A stretch of 64,000 bases of DNA from Mycogone perniciosa. Taxonomy: Eukaryota; Ascomycota; Sordariomycetes; Hypocreales; Hypocreaceae. Position numbers and translations under genes: made by a program. The stretch lies in assembly GCA_025331125.1 (NCBI GenBank), contig JAOALB010000019.1:124001-188000 (forward strand). The letters run 5' to 3'. The notes below the pieces were generated by a model, which was given only the letters and a program-made list of their open reading frames with translations, made no database searches and was not told the origin of the DNA. This document shows positions 9,442-19,911 of this stretch, in pieces (within the stretch, counting starts at the first letter, position 1; the number at the start of each line of letters is the position of its first letter).

Positions 9442-11624
9442 TTAAGATGCAATACCACGAAGAACGCGTGCGGGATTTCCGGCTACGACGGTAAAGGGAG
9501 GCACATCCTGCAGACAATTGTTAGCGCTAACTCCTCTCTTCTGCTATACAGAGGAAGTGATCCACATACCTTGGTCACGACAGACCCGGCCCCGACAGTG
9601 CTCCCTCTGCCGATTGTTCGGCCGGGTAGAATAACCACGCAGCCGCCAATCCAACAGTCTTGCTCAATGGTGATGCCCCTGCCCATCTGCGGCCCCTGTG
9701 CACCTTGACGCTTCTTAGGGTCAATGGGTAGGGTGGCGGTGAAGATGCTGACGTTGGGGCCAATAACACAGTTGTCCCCGATCTTGACCTCACAGACATC
9801 GTTGATGGTGCAGTTTCGCCCAATGCCGACATGATTTCCAATGGAAATGTTGTAGCCATAGTCACACACAAACGGTGTTTCAACAGCAACATGGCGGCCA
9901 ACGCGCCCGACGTTTGTAACCGGTGATGCCTCAGACGGGGAGACGCGAACTGGGTCGCGAGGCTGTAGGATCTCGCGAAAGAGACGTGCTCGCTCGTCCG
10001 TTGATACCCCGTTTGTTGCGGGTGACGTGAGATTGTTAAACCTCCAGCACGCAGTTGCGCAGCGTTCACGCTCCAGACACAGCTCCTTGTCGAATGGGTA
10101 GTAATTCCGTCCAGATAACATTTCCTCCTTTTGAGTTCGCCTCGCAGGGAACTGCGAGTGTGAGAGAGCAAGTTGGGCAGCCATTTGGGCGTTCGACGTC
10201 GCGGGTTGCTGCGGGCGAGGTGTCGGGCTGTTTGTCCTCGTCGGATGCAGGATGTTGATCTGAGGCAGTTGGTTGCCCGGATGAGGGGGCTCGGAGTCAG
10301 TCCTTGTAAGATCGTGCAATGGAGGTACGCGTTGGTAGTCCTTGGCCATCCTTTCTCCAAACGGTGGAGGCTGTGTGTTTGCACTGACGGGCGTGGGGAA
10401 GACGTTTCCAGGAGCGTAAGACATGGCAGACAGCTTATTATCAGGGCTTGTCACGGACGCGCTAGGTATTGTTGATGCTGTTGGGCGGTCGTCGTCGGTG
10501 GTGGCCAGCGGCCGGCCCTGAGGCGGGTCTATTCTGAGGGGTTGGCCGCGGTAATGCGACAACGACTCTCGCTTGACGGGCTGGGGTCCATAGGGGACCG
10601 GCCCCGGCCCCGGCGGCGGCTGCGATTGCGGTTGAGCTTGCGGCATCCCATAGGCTCCAGGCGGTACATAGCTAGGGTCTTTTGATTCTAGGGGAACTGC
10701 AGCGGCCTTGTTATCAGGCTTCTGCCACCCTGGCCCTCTCTGGGGTGGATACCCGGCACATAGGAATCCACCGCGGATGCAATTGCTGCCTTCAATGCCG
10801 TCAATACCTTCCCAACTGAAAGACGTGTTATCCTCGTGTCTGTGTTGGGTAAACTTACACTCGGGCTTCTGCTCGTCACACTTCTTCTTTCGCTTCCGGC
10901 AGGTTAGGCATCCTGTTTTCGTGCGGTTGCTGAAATTTCGTTTCCGTTTCTTAGGGTCATGCTGGAGGATAGAGTCCTGTCTATGCTCAGGCGTATACGC
11001 GCCTCCATACAGAGGCATTGATCGATCGTCGCCATCCGGGCTAGTATTGGCGTAGTCACTGTGGTCCATCTGTCCTGCAGCTCGCCGCAGAGCATCCCCA
11101 ATTTGCTCTTCCGTGTTGCCCTGGGTTGAGGTTGCCGAGTTCTGCTGGGTGTCATAAGGGTTCCGCTCATCCCGAGACTGGTGCGAGTACCACGAGTCCT
11201 TTTCACGATCACGATCCCGCTGCTCATCACCGAAGGGCCGGTAGTCTCTCTGAGGGGTACCGTAGTGTTCGCGCGATTCCATATGTGTTGGGGCGGTTGC
11301 TGTATCCGGGGTGCGGTCCTGGGCGGGTGGTTCCCGGCGAAGTTCAACAGATCCTGAACGCTTGCGCTTATGTGAACCCTCAGCTTCCGAGTAATTTGTC
11401 GTGTGAGCCGAAGGCCTCTCTGGATTTTGCGGTGTCCAAGCCTCTCTCTGATTTGATGATGGTGCCTCGGGTGCTACAGACTGAGGTTTGGTTGGAGCTG
11501 TGCTCGGTGAATGTTCCTCCGGAGCAGGTGTCTTTTCTACCGGAGCAGGTGTCTTTTCTACCGGAGCAGCCGGGGGCTCTGCCAACTTTGGTGAGCCCCC
11601 GTTAAGGGCAGTGAAGGTAGACAT
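9442..11624 (-). CDS. Zn(II)2Cys6 transcription factor fused to maltose O-acetyltransferase-like domain
   Basis: Three exons (11624-10855, 10785-9570, 9507-9442) encode 683 residues. The first intron splits the zinc cluster: splicing 10786-10854 restores CLTCRKRKKKCDEQKPECNN then CIRGGFLC, a canonical C6 binuclear cluster at about residues 239-266. The N-terminus is Pro-rich with two PAPVEKT copies, and the linker is disordered Pro/Gln. From about residue 479 there is a Mac (maltose acetyltransferase-associated) segment, MLSGRNYYPFDKELCLERE. A left-handed hexapeptide-repeat domain follows (NHVGIGRNCTINDVCEVKIG, WIGGCVVILPGRTIG) and ends VVAGNPARVLRG. This architecture is known in fungi as a DNA-binding domain plus an acetyltransferase fold. 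The position of the catalytic His in TxxHP is Leu (TATLPID, residue 609), so activity is doubtful. It has a very long upstream region. Confidence 0.9.
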
Positions 11625-11683
11625 GTCGGGTCAGCCAGATGATGGATACTGACTCGGTTAGGAGTAAATTTGTGAGAGGCTGC

Positions 11684-11704
11684 AAGTCCCAAGTCCCAAG
11701 TCCC
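11684..11704. repeat. 7-bp tandem repeat, three copies
   Basis: AAGTCCC occurs three times in succession about 60 bases upstream of the regulator's start codon, followed by a partial fourth copy. Confidence 0.8.
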
Positions 11705-12687
11705 AATCCTTCAAGTAGTTGTCACCAAGGACCAAGTTGAGACGTCTCTCGGTCAATAAGAGTTGTCGTCCCAGTGTCTTCAGAACACAACTAGGCGTTT
11801 AGAGCAAGGGTTTTGAATAGCCAAATGCTCAGAAGCAACAATTGCTGCGTTGCCGGTGCAGAGGCGAGGAATCTGCAGATGCGTGCAGGCGGGATGGTTG
11901 GTGAGATGCAGCTGATTCCACCCCGCGACAACGGCGCCTTAAACAAGAACTAAGTATACAGAGCCTCAGGCTGAGGACTGACAAGTGGCAGATGACCAGG
12001 AGCAAAAATAAAGACCGTCAATTGCCAATGTCGTTGTGGCAGGGAAGCCAAGCTGATGCGTCAGTAGGCGGCCAGATGCGAGGCCGATGCCGAATAAGAG
12101 CGCGAGTCACGCGCAAGCGAGCGAGTGAACGAGAGCGAGACGCAGTTCAATGCGGCCCAGTCCGAGGGAATCCTGCCCTAAAAACCGTCTCTCCAAGTCA
12201 GCGCTCAAGGATGCAGCCGCCAGAATACGTCAGCCGCTCGACAACTCGGATCCGATCCAAGAAACTCGGCCCTGCGCGCGGATGTTGAAGAAAGTCGGGG
12301 TGAGAGGAGAGGAAAAGAGGTGCTGAGGCGAAGGAGCTGGGGGCTGGAAGTGTCGAAGTCGCGCTTGGGGGGCTTAGGTAGCCCTTTTTTTTTAACGCGC
12401 GATTATTGCTAATACCACTGCGCCTGCTGGGCCTTTTTGAGGGGGGTGGGCAAGACGGAAACTAGCTGGAGGCGTGTGGTGCGGAACTTTGTAATTAACC
12501 AGGCAGTGCAAAAGGAAGCCCGCCAGCCAGACGGTGCCAGTGGACTCGGCAGGTTCTATCGCCAGCGATGAGAACGCGAGCAAAGAGTGCAGCGTGAGTG
12601 CAGGCAGCAAAGAGGGAGAGAGGCCGAGAGCAGACAATGGTTCTCGTAACGTGCAAGTAAGCGTACGTGTGTGTGCGAGTGCCAATG

Positions 12688-12756
12688 AAAAATAAAAATA
12701 AAAATAAAATAAAAATAAAAGGGTCAGGGTCAGGGTCAGGGTCAGGGCCAGGGCCA
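12688..12756. repeat. AAAAAT array followed by GGGTCA telomere-like array
   Basis: An A-rich run of AAAAAT/AAAAT units (to 12720) is followed directly by four GGGTCA and two GGGCCA hexamers (12721-12756). In phase TCAGGG, the unit differs from the TTAGGG telomere repeat by one base. The array is internal and short, so it is not a chromosome end. Confidence 0.85.
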
Positions 12757-15700
12757 AGATGTGATTGATGTGAAAGGCGACGTGGGCTGGCTGGGGGAGG
12801 AGATTTTGGGTCGACAAAATAGAGCCTTGAGAACGGCGGTCCCAAGCCAATACATACTCGTGAAATACTATGTATGTGCTCGCTCATAGGCAAAGAACGT
12901 ACGGAGTATTATGGAGCGGCAAGCAAACGGCTTCGACGATGCCGGTACCTTGTACGAAGCATGTACTCGTACAACTCAGGCTCTTCTTCGTCCTGTCCGG
13001 CCTGGCCTGGCCTGGCACGGCAGGCATGGCAGGGCATGGCAGGGCCTTACTCGTACATGGGGGATGCAGAGATGGGGAATCCATGAGCAGCCATCGCGGT
13101 AATACGTGGGCACCGCTAGACATGTGCAGCGCAGCGCAGTTGCAGTGCCGAGTCGATCGCTAAGCCCGGAAGCAGTTCCAGAGGTCACGCCCCTCCCTTT
13201 CCAGGCCTGCAATATTGGGCCCGCATGGCGCTTCTGGGTCCTGACTGGTGGTTCATCTGTGTGGCACGCCAACGCCTCGCCCTACCATACCTCGTACGTG
13301 TATGTACGAGTACAGACAGACAGTATTCCGCCCATACCTTTCTTTACCTTTACGAAGATGGGTTGTGTATGGCCTACCGCTAATCTCCAATAAGTAAATG
13401 CCTAGCGATGTTTGTAGTAGTATGTCGTAGTATGTATGGAAGTGCGGGCGTGCATGTGTGCGTGTGTGCGTGTGTGTTCGTGCGTGTGGATGACTCCCTG
13501 GAGGCTGAATGGAGTCAAGTCTTCTTGTGGCTACCCGTCTATTAGATCTTCCACCCAACATCATCTCCAGTCATGTGCAGTATGTATGTACAGCCAGCGA
13601 ACCATCGAGTGCGAGAATCGAGGTGGGCTGTCATTGTCATTGTCATTGCATTGCATTGTCATCGTCATCATCACCACAGGAGGGGTTAACCTCTCACTCC
13701 ACCTCACCTCTGACTTAGCCTCTTCTCTCGTCTTTTCTCCAAATCTCACCCAGGGTTGGCAGGGTTCATGAGAAACGAGGCAGACAAGGAACATGTCCAA
13801 AGTTCCGCCCTAAGGTGGAGAGGGGCGTGACCGCAATAAATCAGAAATGTTTGCCGCGGCTCCGCCCTTTTGGTTGTTGAGTCGCGGCGTGAAGAGAAGA
13901 GCGCGCGCGCGGTGCGTGGGGTCATGTGCCTGGTTTAGGTGCCAGCCTTGTCGCTTCTTCATTCTTCTAGCGAACTTTTTAGAACACGGCTACTGCCTGC
14001 ACCAGCTTCGACATTACACAAGTACCTTTACAGCACAGGGGCTTCCAGAGGCCCATTACTCGTACAAGCTCGCCGTTATTTAAATAAGGTATTAAAGGGA
14101 TTTAGAATAGGCTGCTAGTATTCGGTGCTTCGTGCTGCATATGGACGAGGCGCGCAGAAGAGAAGGAACTCCAAGATAAGACCTGCCTAGACGGAATCAT
14201 TCCTCCTCCACTCCGATGACCTCCGAGACCCTCAATGCTGTCTCTCTTTTTCATTCGCCTCCAGCCAATGCCATGAGATGATACCCGACCTGATAATAAT
14301 ACTTCTATTATTACGAATATTACCAGGGTGACACGGTATCAGAAAGACATGGACCGAGACAAACTCTATCCCGCAGCAGAGGTTGCTGCCCCCTGCCTAA
14401 CCTTCCTTTTCTTCTTCTGTCGTTCTCACCTACTCGTACTCGTAGATCCCTGGCCTTGTTCTGGCTACCCCTAACCGATCCGGAGACTACGGAGCAGTAG
14501 TACTGCGAATACTGTATTAACCTACGGAGTACGCAAAATACACACCCCTCCTCTCCAAAGGCGAGCCGCCGCTGGAGCTCTCTGCATTTTACGAGTACGC
14601 AGCTCTAACGCCAATAATCTTGTGCGTCCCGCCGACTGCCGTCTACAGTGCAGGCAACCATCTGTGTACTCGTAGTGTAGTACACGAGGCTTGCCTGATG
14701 ATAGGCTGACCAATGCGTGTAACAATCGATCACCCACAATCGATCACCCATCAGCAGATGATATGCAGGATATCACTCGACAGAGTCTGGACAGTTTCGT
14801 CTCCAGACCACTCGTACTCCGTACGGCAATCGCATCCCCGGCGAATCCACAGACAGACAGATAGACACACTCTCCGCTAACGGCGTCACACCCGCTCGCC
14901 TGTCAAAGCCGGCTTCCAACCTCACTGATGATAGTGTACGACGGGGTTCTGGACATGGTGTCGCCTCCCGTATCCCAGATCTCGCCCGCTCAATAGTGTC
15001 CATTGCTGCGCTAGCCTGCCAGCTGTACTCGTAAGCTTGCTCCCCCCACCGAGGATGCCAAAAAGCAGTGCACACAGAAAGCGTCATGCGTTGTTCGCGC
15101 AACGGTTCGAACGCATCTTGCGCTGAAAAACGAGGTGTGCACCTCGGCCAAAAAGCTAGCAAACCGACACAGACAAGTACGAAACTTCCGCACCCAACCA
15201 GAGCAAGCCACAACTTGCCTCAAAAGGGCCAATGTTGAAGAGTTCTTTTGGGAGTCGTCCGACACTCTGAGCCAATGACGGGACAGGAACCAGGATTGGG
15301 AGACAGCCCATTAACGCCGCGTTTAGCACCGCCGTCTCGTATCGCCGTCATTGTCCGCGGCTGTCAGGCCACGTACTGCGAGTCCCGCCCGCCACGCTAT
15401 TCACCCGCTGGAAAGGCTCGCGTCTGCTTGGCACGGTGGTACATCGAGGCCGTTGCGGGATCCAATCCAAGTCGAGGTGTGGCATGTTAGCTTGGCTGTG
15501 GAGGAATGCTTGATGTACGAAGTAGGTGCGTATTTAACCCACCCTGCTCCATGTCACAACTCACAAGCACAGGAGACGGAGAAAAAGGTTAGGTAGGTAG
15601 GCAGGCAGGCATCAAATGTTGGACGTCACAACACAACAATGCAGGAGCCTTGCCCTTTTGTTGACAACTCATGGGTTCGTTTGGGGATAACAGAGCAACT

Positions 15701-16476
15701 ACGAGTACTAGTAGTACTACGACGGGCTATTATTAGCATAGGTGACGGACGGATTGTGGACGTTTTCTGCCGCCTGCAGAAAAGAGCGGGTTTCGTCATC
15801 AAATTTAGAAACACCAGCTCCTGGTCGCTTACATGCCTGTCAACAGGCACCAGAAAGGCCAGCGACAGCCTGTCGGATGGACCGTACCAAGTGCGAGTCA
15901 TCCATCTCTTAACTGGAATTCTTGCGCCTCGCCGCAACTTCCCGCTCGCCTCGTTCGACATGCGTACATACATATCATCCATCACCTACGAGTAGATAAG
16001 CGGTCTAGCACTATTATTACTACCACTGCTATCATGATGGGTGTGGGCTTTTGCCACGCTAGCCATGAGAGGTTGAAGACAATCTCACAGTAAGTAACAC
16101 CTGGCTGGACACGACGTATACCTTAGGTACTACTCCGTATGCGGAGCGAGGCGAGCTTTTAGCGTTGACCTGCGGCTTTTTACACGAACGTCTGCCTGAG
16201 ACGGTGTTGGGGAGCTGGGAAGCACACCGCCAGCGACTCGAGCAAACAAAGTGCACGCAAGGCGCGCAACAGTGAGTCAACTTGGAGTTTTGTCGCGAAC
16301 ACCTACCTAGTACACACTAGCAGCCGGAATAGCCGCTGAGACGGGTACTATGGCCGGCGGCTAGTTGCTCTTTGCCAACCTAACAAGCTGTTTGTTCTTT
16401 TACGGCTTGATCAACACCGGACAAAGCAACACATCAAATACATGTCAAATCCGTGATGCACTGTGAAACTGACGAG

Positions 16477-16515
16477 AAATTCTGGTGGGAAATTCTGGTG
16501 GGAAATTCTGGTGGG
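16477..16515. repeat. 13-bp perfect tandem repeat, three copies
   Basis: The unit AAATTCTGGTGGG occurs three times without mismatch. It lies in gene-free DNA. Confidence 0.9.
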
Positions 16516-18596
16516 ACGGAACTCGCAGAAACGTCAATACTAACTCGACCCTTTGCAGCCGTGTGTGCTTTGTTACGGAGTAGATGTCGCCGACATTTGT
16601 GCTTAACGCCGGTCGCATTCGCGACAAGGCGTCTTTCAGGAAGGACTCAAGACAAACTGACAGCCTCGAACTCGGAAGCTGCCCTTTCTGAGCACGATTA
16701 GTAGATCGCTGCATGGAACCAGAGGGGCAGGTTGGCGGTGCTGCGTTTGACAAGCAAGGCTTTGCCACGAGGAGCCCAACTGCGTGGGCATTTTGGCGTC
16801 CAACGACCAACCAACATGATACCACTACTACTACTTCGTACGCCGTACGACCAGCTGATGATGATATCTGTCTGCCTTCCATCGCGTGTCCTTCGGATGA
16901 GGGGTTTTATTATTGAGGCTGACGATGCACGGCTGAGACGTTGTCTCTGGCTTCGACCAATACTAATCGTTTCCCGCTAGACGGTGAGCTGCAGCAGCAG
17001 GCAAGTTCGCATACTGAGCGCAAGACAACGTAGAGGCAATGATCATGATAAATCAAGGGAACACCACCTGTTCAACAGCCGATCCAGGGAATGGACGCAC
17101 AGAGGATTGGACGCTCAGTGCAGCGTTTAAGTCGCCAACCCATAATAAAAACATCGAGCTAGGCGGGATGAGAACCACCGTGACAAGCAAACGGAGCTAC
17201 AGGGTAATAACGCCATCTGCTGGCTGCAGGCAGCCACTCGCTCAGCTACCTGGTCTCCGGATATTGAGCCAACTGGAACTATCGGCGAGTTCATACTGTG
17301 GCTGCTGTTCCTTGCTTCCCTGGACGGTGGAGGGAAATCGCCTCCATCCGTCTATATCGGGGGGCACCGACACGCGCGGACGATAACTGACTGTAGGTAG
17401 CATGGCGTTACTCTGCAGACGCAGCACATGTGATGTTAGTGGCAGTGGTGCCGTTCCCTGAAATAGCAGCACAAATGTCACGTCCCTTGCAAGGTCGGCG
17501 ACAAGGAGGTGAGAAAAAAGTTGATCTATCAGCCTGCGCGCGCAAGTCGTTGGAGTCGGATGCAGCCTGCAAATGCAAAATGTGGGGATGGCAGGATAAA
17601 AGATGAGAGCTTGCCAGGTCTCCTGAGGCCTAAACAGGGCGCGGAGAGGACGATGTGGCGCTCGGATTTTCACTGTTGGGCGGCCATGCTGTTGGTGATA
17701 GCAGTAATGCACGGGGGATGACAGCCGAGAAAAGAGGCTGGCTGGTTATGCAGCAGCATCATCATCATCAATATGGGGCGATTTCCGTGGTTTTTGTTTT
17801 GGGGAATTGGTCCGCCAAAAAGCGCATTGAGACATCTGCTTGGCTTGTTGCTAGTATTGCTAGCGCACCACAAAAGGGAAGAGGCAGAGAATGGGTTGTT
17901 GATTTGCTGTGGAGGATTGAAATTTCTTGCCCTTGTGCAGTTTAGCGCTCCCGAACACTTGTCGCTTACTGGGACTATAAAGGTGACGGAAGGGTGGGGG
18001 AACAGGGGGGAGGGCGTGTGCTGTTGGTTGGCGGCCCTGTGCCTTTTTTTGGTGGCTTTTTTTTTAATCAATTGTGTGTGTGCGTGATGCGGCACGGCTA
18101 AATTAAGTTGGCGATTTGCACGACCTGCAAGCGCGCGAGCGACAGGGGGCGCCTGGCTCGGAAAATCTTTTCTACAGGCACGCCATCACATTCGTGCTGA
18201 AAGCCTGAAGTGAAGGCCTCAGGTTCTTGGCCGGATGAGTGAGGCATGCAGGCACATAGGAGTAGGAGGAGGTAGGGTCTGTCTTTTTCTAGCTCATGAC
18301 CCTGATTGGACGAATTTCATCACAACCATCAGGCCCTTCGGCAATTGCAAGTCGAGTGTGTGACTTGAGTGTGTCTCCAGATCTGAGCCAATCATGACAC
18401 ACCATCTCGCCAGAGGGGAGCCTCAACACCAAAACCGCAGGACGGGTTTGCATCATCACCATTCGGACCTCATCCCCTCCGCTGGGACGACGTTATGCCT
18501 AAAAATACAACTCTCCGCTCCCTATCTCAATCTTGCCATCGCGAAAAAAACCATCATCCTCTCCCGCTCTCTCCACCCCCGCTGCCGTTTTGGTCC

Positions 18597-18690
18597 TTTT
18601 CTCGTCCAATGGCTCCTTTGGAATTAGCCGCTCGCTAATAAGCGCTCACGACCTCTGGTGCATTTCTCGAACGGGGTTTTCTCGTCCAAT
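18597..18690. repeat. 14-bp direct repeat 80 bp apart in a promoter-like C/T-rich stretch
   Basis: TTTTCTCGTCCAAT occurs at 18597-18610 and again at 18677-18690. It includes a CCAAT box and sits in a C/T-rich region. No gene follows within reach on the + strand. Confidence 0.8.
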
Positions 18691-19911
18691 ATTATCAGCT
18701 GCCCCTGAACCATAACTATCACCACCGTCCATTCCACATGTCTATTTTTATCATCCTGCAAGCAATCGCCTTGGGCCTTGCATGTCGGTAACGGATCTCT
18801 CTTCTACTCGGCCAGGGTCCAACGACCATCCATCTCTCCTCCGGCGCGTTAGCACTCCTCCAATGATCTCATGCACCTCTAGTTTCATGATGGGGGCATC
18901 ATTCCCCGGCGCCAATGCCATACGCAAGTGATGTTCTGCTGTTCTATTTCTGGCTCTTCTCCCCCGGCATCTGTACCGCATCGACAGCCGCACTTCTCCA
19001 TCACCATGTCTGAATAGCGTCATCTCGACACATGAACGCTTCTATGATTGGTGTTCCTGAACCTTTGCCATGCTCGCGGTGCCGCCGAGCTCTTGCCTTG
19101 CATCTCACACGCCCCTCCATTCTTCCCCTGAAGATCAGATATAGACGAGACATGGGCGTCTATGCCGGCACGACGTTGGTTCAAGAAACACAGATGCGCC
19201 TTCCCTTGATCTCGTCAACCCACGCGGCACCCGGGGAGGCATTATTTTTAGAGACGGAGTTGCTATATTAAGATGGAGCCTCAATGCAACTGTCTGGGAG
19301 CTACATGGGCCTTATTGAGACGTCATTCATTAACGAGCCCTTTCCCTCATATCCCGCCCTTGTCCTTGACTACACCCCTAGACAAACCCCATGCTTTCAC
19401 TAAACTTCCTAATTTTGTTTTGAATCCTCTTCAAACTCGCTGCCGCTCCTAGGCGCCAAAGACACACCCCTTCCCTTGCCTCCTTCCCCTTTCCCATGTG
19501 CTTGTTCATGGATCTGCATTAGCATATGCCGCCTCCTCATCCGAGGCCTTTCTTTTGGCCACCGGCGCTTCCTGATGCAACAATCGACAGGATCATTGGA
19601 CATGCTTTCACATGGAAGCGTTGGTTCTAATCCGGGAAGCGTGTAGTTGCTGTTTCGTGTCTATTTTCGTCCGATCGAAACATCCACATGGCCAAGAACC
19701 CATGGCTATTAGGTTCGTTAGTCCCACAACTCCAAGTATGTTTCCACGCTACATATAGCGTTGTTCCAATGGATACTCTGCATCTTAAGATTATCTTGTA
19801 TTCCGGCGCCGAGGAGCATTCCCAGGAGACAGGCCCTCCCTGCTCGTCGTGGATCCCATCACTCATGATCGGCGCGTATGGCTAAGTAGAGATACTTTGA
19901 AGGTACTTTGG

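Larger units (their letters stand above)
11625..19911. other. 8.3 kb region without a recognisable protein gene
   Basis: This is the largest gap in the window, from the start of the zinc-cluster regulator to the 3' end of SWC4. I looked on both strands for exon series, tRNA A/B boxes, 5S rRNA and transposon frames and found none. It contains simple repeats, a TCAGGG-like array, many TACTCGTA words between 12.9 and 16.0 kb, a 13-bp triplicate, and a C/T-rich stretch at 18.3-19.6 kb that looks like a fungal promoter or leader but has no long reading frame behind it. Part may be promoter and 5' leader of the regulator; long non-coding transcripts are possible. Confidence 0.5.

Noticed and set aside
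15095..15125. GGTTCGAA-like box resembling a tRNA B box
   Set aside because: No A box at a suitable distance and no acceptor-stem pairing.
16445..17712. Frames of 145 and 156 codons on - in the 8.3 kb gap
   Set aside because: No recognisable domain and no conserved-looking segments; not linked by plausible introns.
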